From: an uncultured Bacteroides sp.
GTDB lineage: Bacteria; Bacteroidota; Bacteroidia; Bacteroidales; Bacteroidaceae
Length of the DNA: 38,501 nt
Direction of reading: 5' to 3'
Assembly: GCA_900553815.1 (NCBI GenBank)
Contig: USEY01000031.1
Location: forward strand, 1 to 38,501
Position 1 is the first letter of the stretch; every line of letters begins with the position of its first letter. Below the pieces are notes generated by a model. That model saw only the letters and a list, made by a program, of their open reading frames with translations. It was not told where the DNA came from and did no database searches. The position numbers and the translations under genes are program-made. This document shows, piece by piece, positions 8,342 through 17,419 of the stretch.

Positions 8342-9559
8342 ATGAAATCCATTAAAGAACTTTACCGCATAGGCACAGGACCGTCGAGCAGTCACACAAT
8401 GGGTCCTCGAAAAGCAGCCCAGATTTTCTTGGAAAGACACCCCGAAGCCAAAGCCTTTCAAGTAACCCTGTACGGAAGCCTGGCTGCTACCGGTAAAGGA
8501 CACATGACCAACGTGGCCATCACCGAGACTCTTCAGCCCAAAGCACCCGTAGAAATCATCTGGGAGCCCAAAATATTCCTGCCCTTCCATCCCAACGGGA
8601 TGAAATTCGTTTCGTTTGACGAACATGGCCAAACGACAGAAGAATGGACCGTATTCAGCATAGGAGGCGGCGCTTTGGCCGAAGAAAAGGACGGAAAAGG
8701 CTCGGTCAACGTGCCCGACATCTACGATATGAACCACATGACCGAAATTCTGCATTGGTGCGAACGGACTGGCAAAAACTATTGGGAATATGTAAAGGAA
8801 TGCGAAGAAGAAGATATTTGGGACTACCTGAACGAGGTATGGAAAACCATGAAAGCATCCATACAACGCGGCTTAGACCAAGAAGGCGTATTACCTGGCC
8901 CACTAAACCTGCGCCGCAAAGCTTCTACCTACTTCATACGTGCCAGTGGATACAAGGCCTCCTTGCAATCGCGCGGCTTGGTCTTTGCCTATGCATTGGC
9001 GGTGAGCGAAGAAAATGCTTCGGGAGGAGTCATCGTCACAGCACCCACGTGCGGGTCGTGTGGAGTCATGCCTGCCGTGCTCTACCATCTGCAAAAAAGT
9101 AGAGAATTCAGCGACATACGCATCCTGCGTGCATTGGCTACGGCCGGTCTGGTAGGCAACATTGTAAAAACCAACGCATCTATTTCAGGAGCCGAAGTCG
9201 GTTGCCAAGGCGAAGTCGGGGTAGCTTGTGCCATGGCATCGGCAGCAGCCAATCAATTGTTTGGCGGTAGTCCGGCACAGATAGAATATGCTGCAGAAAT
9301 GGGGCTTGAACATCACTTGGGCATGACTTGCGACCCTGTTTGCGGTCTGGTACAGATTCCTTGTATAGAACGCAATGCATACGCTGCTGCACGTGCTCTG
9401 GATGCCAACCTGTATTCATCATTTACCGACGGTATACATCGCGTTTCGTTCGACCGCGTTGTAGAAGTAATGAAAGAAACCGGAAACGACCTTCCCTCAC
9501 TCTATAAAGAGACCAGCGAAGGCGGATTGGCCAAGGATTACAGACCAATGGGGAAATAG
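8342..9559 (+). CDS. sdaA: L-serine ammonia-lyase, iron-sulfur type
   Basis: Converts L-serine to pyruvate and ammonia in the cytosol, using a 4Fe-4S cluster. The 405-aa single chain begins MKSIKELYRIGTGPSSSHTMGPRKAA, the serine-binding SSSHT signature of the beta domain, and carries the alpha domain with PTCGSCGVMPAVL and CDPVCGLVQIPCIERNA, which supply the cluster cysteines. Length and domain order are normal for the fused single-chain form. It sits 66 bp after mutS2 and is followed by an AT-rich repeat array rather than an obvious U-tract terminator. Oxygen sensitivity of this enzyme class fits an anaerobe. High confidence in function; a serine/threonine preference cannot be read from the sequence. 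Confidence 0.95.
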   Translation: MKSIKELYRIGTGPSSSHTMGPRKAAQIFLERHPEAKAFQVTLYGSLAATGKGHMTNVAITETLQPKAPVEIIWEPKIFLPFHPNGMKFVSFDEHGQTTEEWTVFSIGGGALAEEKDGKGSVNVPDIYDMNHMTEILHWCERTGKNYWEYVKECEEEDIWDYLNEVWKTMKASIQRGLDQEGVLPGPLNLRRKASTYFIRASGYKASLQSRGLVFAYALAVSEENASGGVIVTAPTCGSCGVMPAVLYHLQKSREFSDIRILRALATAGLVGNIVKTNASISGAEVGCQGEVGVACAMASAAANQLFGGSPAQIEYAAEMGLEHHLGMTCDPVCGLVQIPCIERNAYAAARALDANLYSSFTDGIHRVSFDRVVEVMKETGNDLPSLYKETSEGGLAKDYRPMGK

Positions 9560-9609
9560 AGCCTTTCCAAGCATATAAGCAACCCAAGTATCAGCCTTGA
9601 TACTCAAGA

Positions 9610-9741
9610 AGTAACACTTTATTCAGGCCATATTCTGAATAAAGTGTTACTCTAGTTCAGATAAAGTAATGTCTTAATCAAATAAAAGCATCGCTCTGTT
9701 CGAACTAAAGTGATACTATGAAGCGATTAAATCAGAAATAA
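9610..9741. repeat. intergenic 22-bp-period array A with perfect 17-bp hairpin
   Basis: Between sdaA and sbcD. A perfect 17-bp inverted repeat (9610-9626 / 9635-9651, 8-nt loop, arm starts AGTAACACTTTATTC) is followed by degenerate copies of the right arm at 22-bp steps (starts 9632, 9654, 9676, 9698, and weakly 9720). TAAAGT or a near match recurs at columns 9-14 of each unit. Similarity in the later units is modest. It fills most of the 234-bp gap; a terminator role after sdaA is possible but there is no T-tract. Confidence 0.6.
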
Positions 9742-9793
9742 TGTGCAGGCAAAACGTGTACAGAAAGAGAAAAAGCTTTAACAAGAAGAAGCC

Positions 9794-11005
9794 ATGAAAA
9801 TAATCCATACCAGCGATTGGCATTTAGGTCAAGAATTCTACACCTACGACCGCACAGAAGAACATGTGGCATTTCTGGAGCAGCTACAAGAAATAGTGGC
9901 TCAAGAACAACCGGACGCTTTGTTGGTAGCGGGCGACATCTACCACAACGCCACGCCCTCCAACGGAGTCATGCGCATGTTCAATGAACATTTGGACAAG
10001 ATAAGACAAGCTTGCCCAACTATGCAAATCATAGTTACAGCCGGCAACCACGACAGCAGTGCACGACTGGAGGTGACACGTGGGCTATGGAAACATCTGG
10101 GAGTACACATTGTAGGCCGCATAGTAAAGACTGAAGACCGTGTAGACTTTGACAACCACCTGATTGCCATCCACAATACTACGGGTGAGAAGCTGGGCTA
10201 TGTGGTCGCCATTCCCCATGTCTTTCCGCAAAATTATCCCATCTTGGACGAAGACTGCCCACGCGAAGAACGCCAACAAAAGTTTTTTGCCGCCCTTGGA
10301 GAGTATGTGGCAAACGCCAACAAAGAGGGTTTGCCTATAGTAATGATGGCACACATGGCCATTACGGGAAGCGATGTTACTGGTCACGACGAAAGTCGGG
10401 GAGGCATGGACTATACCGATATTGGCGATATTCGGGTGCCTTATGATTACCTTGCCTTAGGCCATATCCACTGTCCGCAAAACATTGCAAGTCCCAACGC
10501 GCGCTATTGCGGTTCTCCATTACCGGTCAGCTTCGATGAAAACTATGAGCACTCCGTATCAGTAGTAGAAATTGAACAAAAAGGCAGGGAGCCACGCATC
10601 AGGACCATAAAGATAAACAATCCCTGGCCTGTGAAAACATTGCCAGCCGAAGCCGTAGACTTAGACGATGCCATCCAACTCTTGACTGATTTGCCTGCCG
10701 AACAGTCTATGTATGTCCGCCTGCATGTAAGACTAAAAGACGTGACGCCCGTCAATGCCTTGGAGCGTGCCAACAATGCCCTGAAAGAAAAGCAGGCGCG
10801 CTTTTGCACCTTCAAATGGGAACGCGAAAAGCAAGCAGACGAAAGCCAGCTACCTCAGATGGACATTGAAAAGATACAGACCCTCTCGCCTCTGCAAGTG
10901 GCCGAGCATTTCTACCACGACGAATATGGCACACCTTTGGACGATGAACTGAAAGAAATGCTTGCAGAAGTACTGCACAACCTCGACGCTAACAGACAGG
11001 AATAA
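9794..11005 (+). CDS. sbcD: SbcD, nuclease subunit of the SbcCD complex
   Basis: Mre11-type Mn-dependent phosphoesterase that, with SbcC, opens hairpins and blocked DNA ends and processes breaks. All calcineurin-like motifs are present: DWHLG (about residue 8), GDIYH (about 47-51), GNHDS (about 82-86), a later MMAHMAITG and ALGHIHCPQ. Length 403 aa is typical. The C-terminal part is the SbcC-binding domain (SbcD_C), ending in a short acidic tail. sbcC begins 20 bp downstream, so the two form an operon. The gene lies just after array A, a sequence able to form a strong cruciform of the kind SbcCD cleaves, although this may be coincidence. Confidence 0.95.
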   Translation: MKIIHTSDWHLGQEFYTYDRTEEHVAFLEQLQEIVAQEQPDALLVAGDIYHNATPSNGVMRMFNEHLDKIRQACPTMQIIVTAGNHDSSARLEVTRGLWKHLGVHIVGRIVKTEDRVDFDNHLIAIHNTTGEKLGYVVAIPHVFPQNYPILDEDCPREERQQKFFAALGEYVANANKEGLPIVMMAHMAITGSDVTGHDESRGGMDYTDIGDIRVPYDYLALGHIHCPQNIASPNARYCGSPLPVSFDENYEHSVSVVEIEQKGREPRIRTIKINNPWPVKTLPAEAVDLDDAIQLLTDLPAEQSMYVRLHVRLKDVTPVNALERANNALKEKQARFCTFKWEREKQADESQLPQMDIEKIQTLSPLQVAEHFYHDEYGTPLDDELKEMLAEVLHNLDANRQE

Positions 11006-11025
11006 CTTCCCCAACCACCAACTCC

Positions 11026-14000
11026 ATGAAACTCCAGAAACTTACCATACACAATATAGCTTCCATTGAAGACGCCGTCATTGATTTCGAAAATGGCCCG
11101 CTGGCCGATGACTCCATTTTTCTGATATGCGGACCCACCGGTGCCGGCAAGACCACCATTCTTGACTCTATCTGTCTGGCTCTGTATGGCACCACTCCCC
11201 GCTTGAAGAATGCCGCCAACGAAAGCTATACGGACAAGATAGACAGTTTTGCCAACGGGAAACGAGAAGACATCAACATTGACGACCCCCGCATGCTGAT
11301 GCGCCGTGGTTCTGTCAACGCCTGCGTTGAACTGAAATTCACCGACCACCAGAACCATTGCCTGAAAGCGACATGGAGCTGCGCACGTGCTCACAACAAG
11401 ATGGAAGGAAAGATACAAGCCGTTCAATGGACACTGGCCGATGATAAAGATAACCTGATAAGCATCAAAAAATCGGAAACAGAAAGCATCATACGCCAAC
11501 GGTTGGGACTGACCTTCGAACAGTTCTGCCGCACCACCATGTTGGCACAGGGCGACTTTACCAAGTTCCTGAAATCGCCCGAAAAGGATAAGTCTGAAAT
11601 TCTGGAGAAACTGACAGGGACAGAAATCTACTCCCAAATCAGCAAGGAAATACACGACATCTATGTCTGTCGGAAAGATACTTTCGACAAACTGAAAGAA
11701 AGGATGAAAGGTATAGAACTGCTGAGTGATGAAGCGCTAAGCGACATAAACATCCAAATGAAGCAGCTGGCCAACAAACTGCAACAGGCAGAAAACAAGG
11801 AAAAAGCACTGCAAACCTGCCATAAATGGTGGGAAGAGCTGAATAAAGCAACAGCCTCCCTACAACAGGCAACCGATGCCATTGGCCAATACCAGCAACA
11901 TATAGCCACCGAACAATATGCAACTGAGCAACAATTATTGGCCAACTGGAAAAAAACGGAAGCCCAACGCAACTTATGGAAAGAATGCCGCCAGGCACAA
12001 AAAGAACTGGAGCAACGCAAGAGCCGGGAAGAAGAGCTACGTACCACCTATCAACATCTGACCGGCAGCACCAAAGTTTTCTACCAAACCATTGAGCAAC
12101 ATAAAGAGCAATTGCGCCAAACAGAGGAGTTCCTAAAAAAAGAAGAAGAAAAAAGTGGCCTCTACGACAAGGCTGCCTTGATTGGAAGCCTGTTGCAGCA
12201 GATAAGCCAAAACCAAAACATGATACGGACTAAGGAACAGGAACTGACTACACTGCTACAAAAAGATGGACAACATACTCTCAATCTAAACAAATTGAGG
12301 GAGAAACACGCCCAAGCCATCTTGGCCGACGAAGCAAAACGAACTGAAGTGGAGCAAGCCAGAGCCGTTCTGAAAGAAATGGGTATGGAGCGACTAACCT
12401 CACTCAGCAAATCTACGGACCAACAACTCAATACCCTCAAATCCCTGCTGCAGGCCATAGAACAATGCCAAAAAGCAGACGAGGAACAAAAACATGCCGA
12501 CGAAGTATGGAAAAAGCAAACCAACGAATTAAAAAAGTTGCAGGATGAGGGCGCGAAACTAGAAGCAGAAGCAAACAACAAGACAAAAGCATTTGAAGAG
12601 CAGAGAAAAGTCTACGAAAAGCAGAAAGCTGCATGCGACAACATTCTGAAAGAGTATCGGGCCACCCTGCACGTAGGAGACACATGCCCGCTGTGCGGAC
12701 AAGCCATCGAGCACCTGACCACCGATGCTGAATTCCGCTCTATCCTCCAGCCCCTGCAACAGTTGTTGGAACAAAGCCGCAACGAAGCCGAGCAGGCCAC
12801 CCAACGGGCCAACAGCAATAAAGCCAGCCGGCAGGCCATGGAACAGTTAGTAACCAACTACCTGAACGAGAAACAAAGATGCGACGGCCGACTTGCAGAA
12901 GCCAAACAAGCTCTAAGCAGCCACCCTGCCTACCCCGGCTACAGCAATGCCGACAATCTGCTGCTTACCGTCAAGCACGACATTGAAACTGCCGAAGACC
13001 AAAAGCAAACTCTCAACGAACAGCTGGAAAAGGTGGGCAAACAACAGCAAGCTGTCAACACCCTCCAAAGCCAGAAGGACAAGCTGGCACAGGCCGTGAG
13101 GGATGCTGAGAAAGAAATACAGGCAGCAGAGAATCTCATCAACCAAAACAAAATAGCCATAGAGACAAACAGGTCGTCTACCCAGACATACCTCAACACC
13201 AACGAAAGGAATCTGAAAGAAGCCGACCAATACTTGAACATAATCAACAACTGGCAGGAACTATGGCACAACAACCAGGAGATTTTCACCAAGCGACTCC
13301 AACAGGCAGCCTTGCGCTATACGCAAGCCAAAGAACTGGCCGAACAGACTCAACACAGGCTAACACTGCTCAACCAGCAGGCCGAACAGATAGAAAGTGC
13401 CCGAACCGGCATTCTTGAGAAATACCCTACATGGGAAGACATCGCTACCGACAACAACCCAGCCTCAACCAGCCGCCTGCAAGAACAATGGGCACAACTG
13501 CTGGCTGCCTGCATTTCCAACCACGACGCCCGGACGCAGATGGAGCAACGCTTGCATGAGAACAGAAAACAGTTGGACACATACTTCCAGTCGGAAAACG
13601 CACTGACAGAAGAACAACTAACAGCATTGGTACATATCAGTGCCGACCAAATAGAACAAATCAGCAACAGACACCAAGAATTAAGAGACTGGGGTACCCG
13701 CCTAAAAGCACAACAGGAAGAAGCAGAAAAATTACTGAAACAACTCCAGGCCAACCGGCCCGACATGGATGATGAACACACTCAAACTGCCATACAAAGC
13801 CTGCTGGACAATATAAAAGCTGAAATTACCGGCATCAACCAAAGCATTGGCGAGTATCGGCAGAAGCTGAATCAGGACAAGCTGAACAAGGAAAAGATGG
13901 AGCAAGTAATGCAGGAAACAGCCAAGGCCCAAAAGGAGCTTGAGGCTTGGGGACGACTGCATACGCTATTTGGCAGTGCCGACGGCAAGAAGTTCCGCAA

Positions 14001-14451
14001 CATAGCCCAAAGCTATGTGCTACGCCAATTGCTAGTCGGTGCCAATACGTACCTGCGACAGCTCACCGACCGGTATGAGCTGGAGTGCCAGCCTGGCTCG
14101 CTCACCATACTCCTTAAAGACAAGGATGCCGGCGACGTGGTTCGACCCACTACCACCATCTCGGGTGGAGAAGGCTTCCTCATATCGCTGTCACTGGCCT
14201 TGGGATTGTCATTGTTAAGCAAAAAATCGCTGGCTATGGACACCATCTTCATTGACGAAGGATTCGGCACCCTCGACAGTACCTATCTCAGTACCGTCAT
14301 CAACACACTGGAGCGGTTGCACCAGATGGGTGGAAAGAAAGTAGGCATCATCAGCCACGTAGAGAGCCTGAAGGAGAATCTGACAACGCAAATCCAACTC
14401 AACAGAGTAAACAATACGCTAAGCCGCGTGGAAGTGAAAAGCATCATCTGA
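11026..14451 (+). CDS. sbcC: SbcC, SMC-like ATPase of the SbcCD complex
   Basis: Rad50-type ATPase partner of SbcD. The 1141-aa chain has Walker A GPTGAGKTT (about residues 36-44) after the N-terminal MKLQKLTIHNIASIEDAVIDF strand, two long coiled-coil arms, a zinc hook GDTCPLCGQ (Cys553 and Cys556), and a C-terminal half-site with signature SGGEGF (about 1045) and Walker B TIFIDEGFGTLD (about 1071-1082), ending with HVESLKE. This is a complete Rad50/SbcC layout. The coiled coil is rich in Gln/Glu/Lys. It directly follows sbcD with a 20-bp gap and ends 412 bp before a convergent gene. No frameshift or missing motif seen. Confidence 0.95.
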   Translation: MKLQKLTIHNIASIEDAVIDFENGPLADDSIFLICGPTGAGKTTILDSICLALYGTTPRLKNAANESYTDKIDSFANGKREDINIDDPRMLMRRGSVNACVELKFTDHQNHCLKATWSCARAHNKMEGKIQAVQWTLADDKDNLISIKKSETESIIRQRLGLTFEQFCRTTMLAQGDFTKFLKSPEKDKSEILEKLTGTEIYSQISKEIHDIYVCRKDTFDKLKERMKGIELLSDEALSDINIQMKQLANKLQQAENKEKALQTCHKWWEELNKATASLQQATDAIGQYQQHIATEQYATEQQLLANWKKTEAQRNLWKECRQAQKELEQRKSREEELRTTYQHLTGSTKVFYQTIEQHKEQLRQTEEFLKKEEEKSGLYDKAALIGSLLQQISQNQNMIRTKEQELTTLLQKDGQHTLNLNKLREKHAQAILADEAKRTEVEQARAVLKEMGMERLTSLSKSTDQQLNTLKSLLQAIEQCQKADEEQKHADEVWKKQTNELKKLQDEGAKLEAEANNKTKAFEEQRKVYEKQKAACDNILKEYRATLHVGDTCPLCGQAIEHLTTDAEFRSILQPLQQLLEQSRNEAEQATQRANSNKASRQAMEQLVTNYLNEKQRCDGRLAEAKQALSSHPAYPGYSNADNLLLTVKHDIETAEDQKQTLNEQLEKVGKQQQAVNTLQSQKDKLAQAVRDAEKEIQAAENLINQNKIAIETNRSSTQTYLNTNERNLKEADQYLNIINNWQELWHNNQEIFTKRLQQAALRYTQAKELAEQTQHRLTLLNQQAEQIESARTGILEKYPTWEDIATDNNPASTSRLQEQWAQLLAACISNHDARTQMEQRLHENRKQLDTYFQSENALTEEQLTALVHISADQIEQISNRHQELRDWGTRLKAQQEEAEKLLKQLQANRPDMDDEHTQTAIQSLLDNIKAEITGINQSIGEYRQKLNQDKLNKEKMEQVMQETAKAQKELEAWGRLHTLFGSADGKKFRNIAQSYVLRQLLVGANTYLRQLTDRYELECQPGSLTILLKDKDAGDVVRPTTTISGGEGFLISLSLALGLSLLSKKSLAMDTIFIDEGFGTLDSTYLSTVINTLERLHQMGGKKVGIISHVESLKENLTTQIQLNRVNNTLSRVEVKSII

Positions 14452-14598
14452 CATCAGTTAGTCAGAACCCATATATGTATACGGGGCTTGGTCAGATTAG
14501 AAGTTCAGGCACGCAGCCCGAAAGTTTGGCATGCCCACTCCAAGCCAACAGAATGTCCTTTCAAGAGATTTATCAGGCAATATCTGGCATATCAGCCA

Positions 14599-14714
14599 TT
14601 CACATAAGGACTGTGAAGCCTTCACAATATGGATGTGAGGGTTTCACACAAGGACTGTGACAGCTTCACAGTACGGATGTGATAGTGTCACAGTCCTTGT
14701 GTGAAAGCTGTGAA
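14599..14714. repeat. intergenic 22-bp-period array B between convergent genes
   Basis: Five 22-bp units (14599-14708) plus a half unit. Units follow TTCACA-N7-TGTGAA with small changes, so each is itself a dyad. The third unit and the fifth are inverted copies: 14642-14661 and 14687-14706 are perfectly complementary over 20 bp with 25 bp between them. This lies between the 3' ends of sbcC and the amidase, so it could stop transcription from both sides. The rest of 14452-14863 holds another hairpin at 14795-14817 and no gene. Confidence 0.75.
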
Positions 14715-14794
14715 TACGTACTACACACTCCATCCTGACCACTCCGCCAAGATTAAGTGTCAATAGTAGCGCATGGTTGACCAATAAAAGGTTG

Positions 14795-14817
14795 AATCAC
14801 TCGGGCACCGAATGATT
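14795..14817 (-). terminator. hairpin downstream of the amidase gene
   Basis: AATCACTCGG / CCGAATGATT form a 10-bp stem with one mismatch and a 3-nt loop, 47 nt past the amidase stop. On the minus strand AACCTTTT follows, a weak T-rich tail. Terminator is a reasonable but unproven call. Confidence 0.45.
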
Positions 14818-14863
14818 TAGCTGAGACACTTGAAATGAGGAAACAAAGATGACAGCAACAGAG

Positions 14864-15880
14864 TTATTTTGACTTTTCTTTCTTATAGTCCGCTATAAAT
14901 CCTTCCATCATCCAGTTGGCAAGAGCCTGACGGTTATTGCTGATGACAAAACGACGTTGGTCGAAAGCATTCTGAATGTTGCCCAACTCAACGAATACAG
15001 CCACAGGAGTAGAGTTTTGCAAAACATACAGTCCCCGTTCACTTACAGTTCCTTCAAAACCCCGATTGGGCTGATGACGGTTGTACTTCGATTCAAAGGT
15101 ACGCTTCATGGTAGAAGCCAGACGCTGCCCTTTCGGGCTACCAGGCGCATGATAGAAGAATACGTCTGTCTGCTGCCGCTTGCTACGGCTGTCTACATGA
15201 AGAAATATGGAGCGGCAATAAGTATACTTGTTACGGTCGGAACTATACAAATCATTTATCTTTACGCAACGCTGTTTCAGCCTTTCCACCTGATTCAAGG
15301 GGATAGGGTCGCCCATACACGTCTCGCGCTTGCTGTTCTTCAGATATTGCCCGTCTCTGATGCCATCTTTCTTGTCCTGAATGATGATGTATACCTGTGC
15401 TCCTTCCTGCATAAGATTGCGGGCAAGACGCAGAGCCACATCGTAAGCATACTCATCCTCGTGCAGTTCCTTGCCGTTCATGTAGCCAATGGCACCCGGG
15501 TCAGGACCTCCATGCCCGCTCGCTACATAGAAACAGGCACCCTTCAGGCGACTGCCGGTTACTTGTACATCATCCAGCTTGCGCCCGAAAAGATGTTCGT
15601 GTATCTTCCGTGGCTTGCTACCCTTTGTTCTACTATTGGATTGTTTGCCATCACGCAAAGGTGGCAGCTGATACTTCACTCCTAACCTTAATTCTTCCTT
15701 TCCACGCAAGCGTTGCTTGTTCAGCTCCAGGAATTCACGGTAATACGCCCGGCCCGGCCGGTTATTTCTTTCCAAAAAAGTGGAAATGCCTTCACCATTA
15801 CGCGGCTTATCATAGATTTCTTGTGCTTCGACACTCAACAGACAAAAAGAGAAAAAGAGAAAAAATAAGAGTCGGGTCAT
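14864..15880 (-). CDS. secreted N-acetylmuramoyl-L-alanine amidase (Amidase_3)
   Basis: Zn-dependent amidase that cuts the bond between muramic acid and the peptide stem of peptidoglycan. From the ATG at 15880 there is a signal peptide (MTRLLFFLFFSFCLLSVEAQE), then a linker with basic residues, then the catalytic domain from about residue 115: FYVASGHGGPDPGAIG (zinc His), LHEDEYAYDVALRLARNL (Glu ligand), SIFLHVDSRSK (His ligand) and PVAVFVELGNIQN (catalytic Glu). Length is 338 aa. The frame extends to 15904, but the -7 box at 15916-15923 would leave only a few bases before that start, so 15880 is preferred. Periplasmic cell-wall remodelling is expected. It is divergent from metY. Confidence 0.9.
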   Translation of the reverse strand: MTRLLFFLFFSFCLLSVEAQEIYDKPRNGEGISTFLERNNRPGRAYYREFLELNKQRLRGKEELRLGVKYQLPPLRDGKQSNSRTKGSKPRKIHEHLFGRKLDDVQVTGSRLKGACFYVASGHGGPDPGAIGYMNGKELHEDEYAYDVALRLARNLMQEGAQVYIIIQDKKDGIRDGQYLKNSKRETCMGDPIPLNQVERLKQRCVKINDLYSSDRNKYTYCRSIFLHVDSRSKRQQTDVFFYHAPGSPKGQRLASTMKRTFESKYNRHQPNRGFEGTVSERGLYVLQNSTPVAVFVELGNIQNAFDQRRFVISNNRQALANWMMEGFIADYKKEKSK

Positions 15881-15915
15881 ATATAATACTTTGCTAAAAA
15901 ACATAATAACGCGGA

Positions 15916-15923
15916 CAAAATTA
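15916..15923 (-). promoter_or_regulatory. amidase promoter -7 box
   Basis: On the minus strand TAATTTTG matches TAnnTTTG, 36 bp before the chosen ATG at 15880. No clear TTTG was found at -33. It is 13 bp from the divergent metY -7 box. Confidence 0.5.
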
Positions 15924-15935
15924 CATTATTTTCCT

Positions 15936-15943
15936 TACTTTTG
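15936..15943 (+). promoter_or_regulatory. metY promoter -7 box
   Basis: TACTTTTG matches TAnnTTTG. The predicted start near 15951 gives a leader of about 125 nt that contains the hairpin at 15992-16050. The -33 region has no good TTTG. Confidence 0.5.
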
Positions 15944-15991
15944 CGACCTATAATAAGCATTATTCATCTTTTTTGAGAATATAGCGACTAC

Positions 15992-16050
15992 GATAAGCAG
16001 CCAGTGGTTGCAAGATGCGCAGTTCTTGACCACACTGTTTGTAGCTTATA
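15992..16050 (+). promoter_or_regulatory. structured 5' leader of metY, cis-regulatory candidate
   Basis: Nested pairing: ATAAGC (15993-15998) with GCTTAT (16044-16049); CAGTGGT (16002-16008) with ACCACaCTG (16029-16036, one bulged A); CAAG (16011-16014) with CTTG (16025-16028). There is no U-tract after it, so it is not a simple terminator. It lies 26 nt before the metY ATG. I could not match it to a known SAM riboswitch class by eye. Confidence 0.5.
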
Positions 16051-16075
16051 GCAAAACAAAAAAATACGTATAATT

Positions 16076-17356
16076 ATGGCAAAGCAATTTAAACCAGAGA
16101 CCCTGTGCGTGCAAGCCGGTTGGTCTCCTAAGAAAGGAGAGCCGCGTGTTCTGCCTATCTACCAAAGTACCACTTTCAAATACGACACCAGCGAGCAAAT
16201 GGCTCGTCTCTTTGACCTGGAAGACAACGGATATTTCTATACACGTCTGCAAAATCCGACCAACGACGCTGTGGCAGCCAAGATTGCAGCCCTGGAAGGC
16301 GGTGTTGCAGCCATGCTGACATCGAGCGGACAGGCAGCCAACTTTTATGCCTTATTCAACATCTGCCAGGCCGGCGATCACTTTGTTTGCTCTTCGGCTA
16401 TCTATGGCGGTACGTTCAACCTGTTTGGTGTCACCATGAAAAAGCTGGGCATCGACGTTACTTTTGTCAACCCCGATGCATCGGAAGAAGAAATCTCGGC
16501 AGCATTCCGCCCCAACACCAAGGCCCTGTTTGGCGAAACCATTTCAAACCCGGCTCTTGAAATACTCGATATCGAGAAGTTTGCCCGCATAGCCCACCAG
16601 CATGGTGTGCCCCTGATTGTGGACAACACTTTCCCCACCCCTATCAACTGCCGCCCCTTCGAATGGGGAGCCGACATCGTTGTACACTCCACTACCAAAT
16701 ACATGGACGGACATGCCACGAGCGTAGGCGGCTGTATCGTCGACAGCGGCAACTTCGACTGGGATGCACATGCCGATAAGTTCCCCGGCCTCTGTACTCC
16801 CGACGAATCTTACCACGGGCTGACTTATACGAAAGCCTTCGGACGAATGGCCTACATCACCAAGGCAACTGCGCAACTGATGCGCGACCTGGGCAGCATA
16901 CAATCGCCCATGAACGCCTTCCTGCTGAATCTGGGACTGGAAACCCTGCACCTGCGCATGCCTCAGCACTGCAAAAATGCACAGGCAGTAGCCGAATATC
17001 TGGAGAAGAACGACCGCGTGGCATGGGTGAACTACTGTGGCCTGAAGAGCAACAAATATTACGAACTGGCTCAGAAATACATGCCAAACGGCTCGTGTGG
17101 TGTCATTTCCTTCGGTCTGAAAGGCGGACGCGACGTGGCCATACGCTTCATGGACAACCTGAAGCTGGTAGCCATCGTTACCCACGTAGCCGATGCCCGC
17201 ACTTGTGTGCTCCACCCGGCCAGTCATACGCACCGCCAGCTCACCGACGAGCAGTTGATTGAAGCCGGCGTACGTCCCGACCTTATCCGCTTCTCTGTGG
17301 GCATTGAAAACGTGGACGACATCATTGCCGACATCGAACAGGCACTAAAAGCATAA
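16076..17356 (+). CDS. metY: O-acetylhomoserine sulfhydrylase (aminocarboxypropyltransferase)
   Basis: PLP enzyme that makes homocysteine from O-acetylhomoserine and sulfide in the methionine branch; it may also take methanethiol. The 426-aa protein begins MAKQFKPETLCVQAGWSPKKGEPRVLPIYQSTTFKY and keeps Cys/Met-metabolism family motifs: YTRLQNPTNDAVAAKIAALEGG, SSGQAAN, the PLP-phosphate region, VDNTFPTP, and the Schiff-base lysine in HSTTKYMDGH (Lys208), with SVGIENVDDIIADIEQAL at the C-terminus. Length and motifs fit the long MetY group rather than cystathionine synthase/lyase (about 380 aa). It is divergent from the amidase and has a folded leader that may carry control by sulfur or methionine supply. 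Confidence 0.92.
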   Translation: MAKQFKPETLCVQAGWSPKKGEPRVLPIYQSTTFKYDTSEQMARLFDLEDNGYFYTRLQNPTNDAVAAKIAALEGGVAAMLTSSGQAANFYALFNICQAGDHFVCSSAIYGGTFNLFGVTMKKLGIDVTFVNPDASEEEISAAFRPNTKALFGETISNPALEILDIEKFARIAHQHGVPLIVDNTFPTPINCRPFEWGADIVVHSTTKYMDGHATSVGGCIVDSGNFDWDAHADKFPGLCTPDESYHGLTYTKAFGRMAYITKATAQLMRDLGSIQSPMNAFLLNLGLETLHLRMPQHCKNAQAVAEYLEKNDRVAWVNYCGLKSNKYYELAQKYMPNGSCGVISFGLKGGRDVAIRFMDNLKLVAIVTHVADARTCVLHPASHTHRQLTDEQLIEAGVRPDLIRFSVGIENVDDIIADIEQALKA

Positions 17357-17419
17357 GCCAGAACCTGGTCTGTAACTATATACATTATATATTAAGTACA
17401 AAAATTAAAAAGGAAAGCG

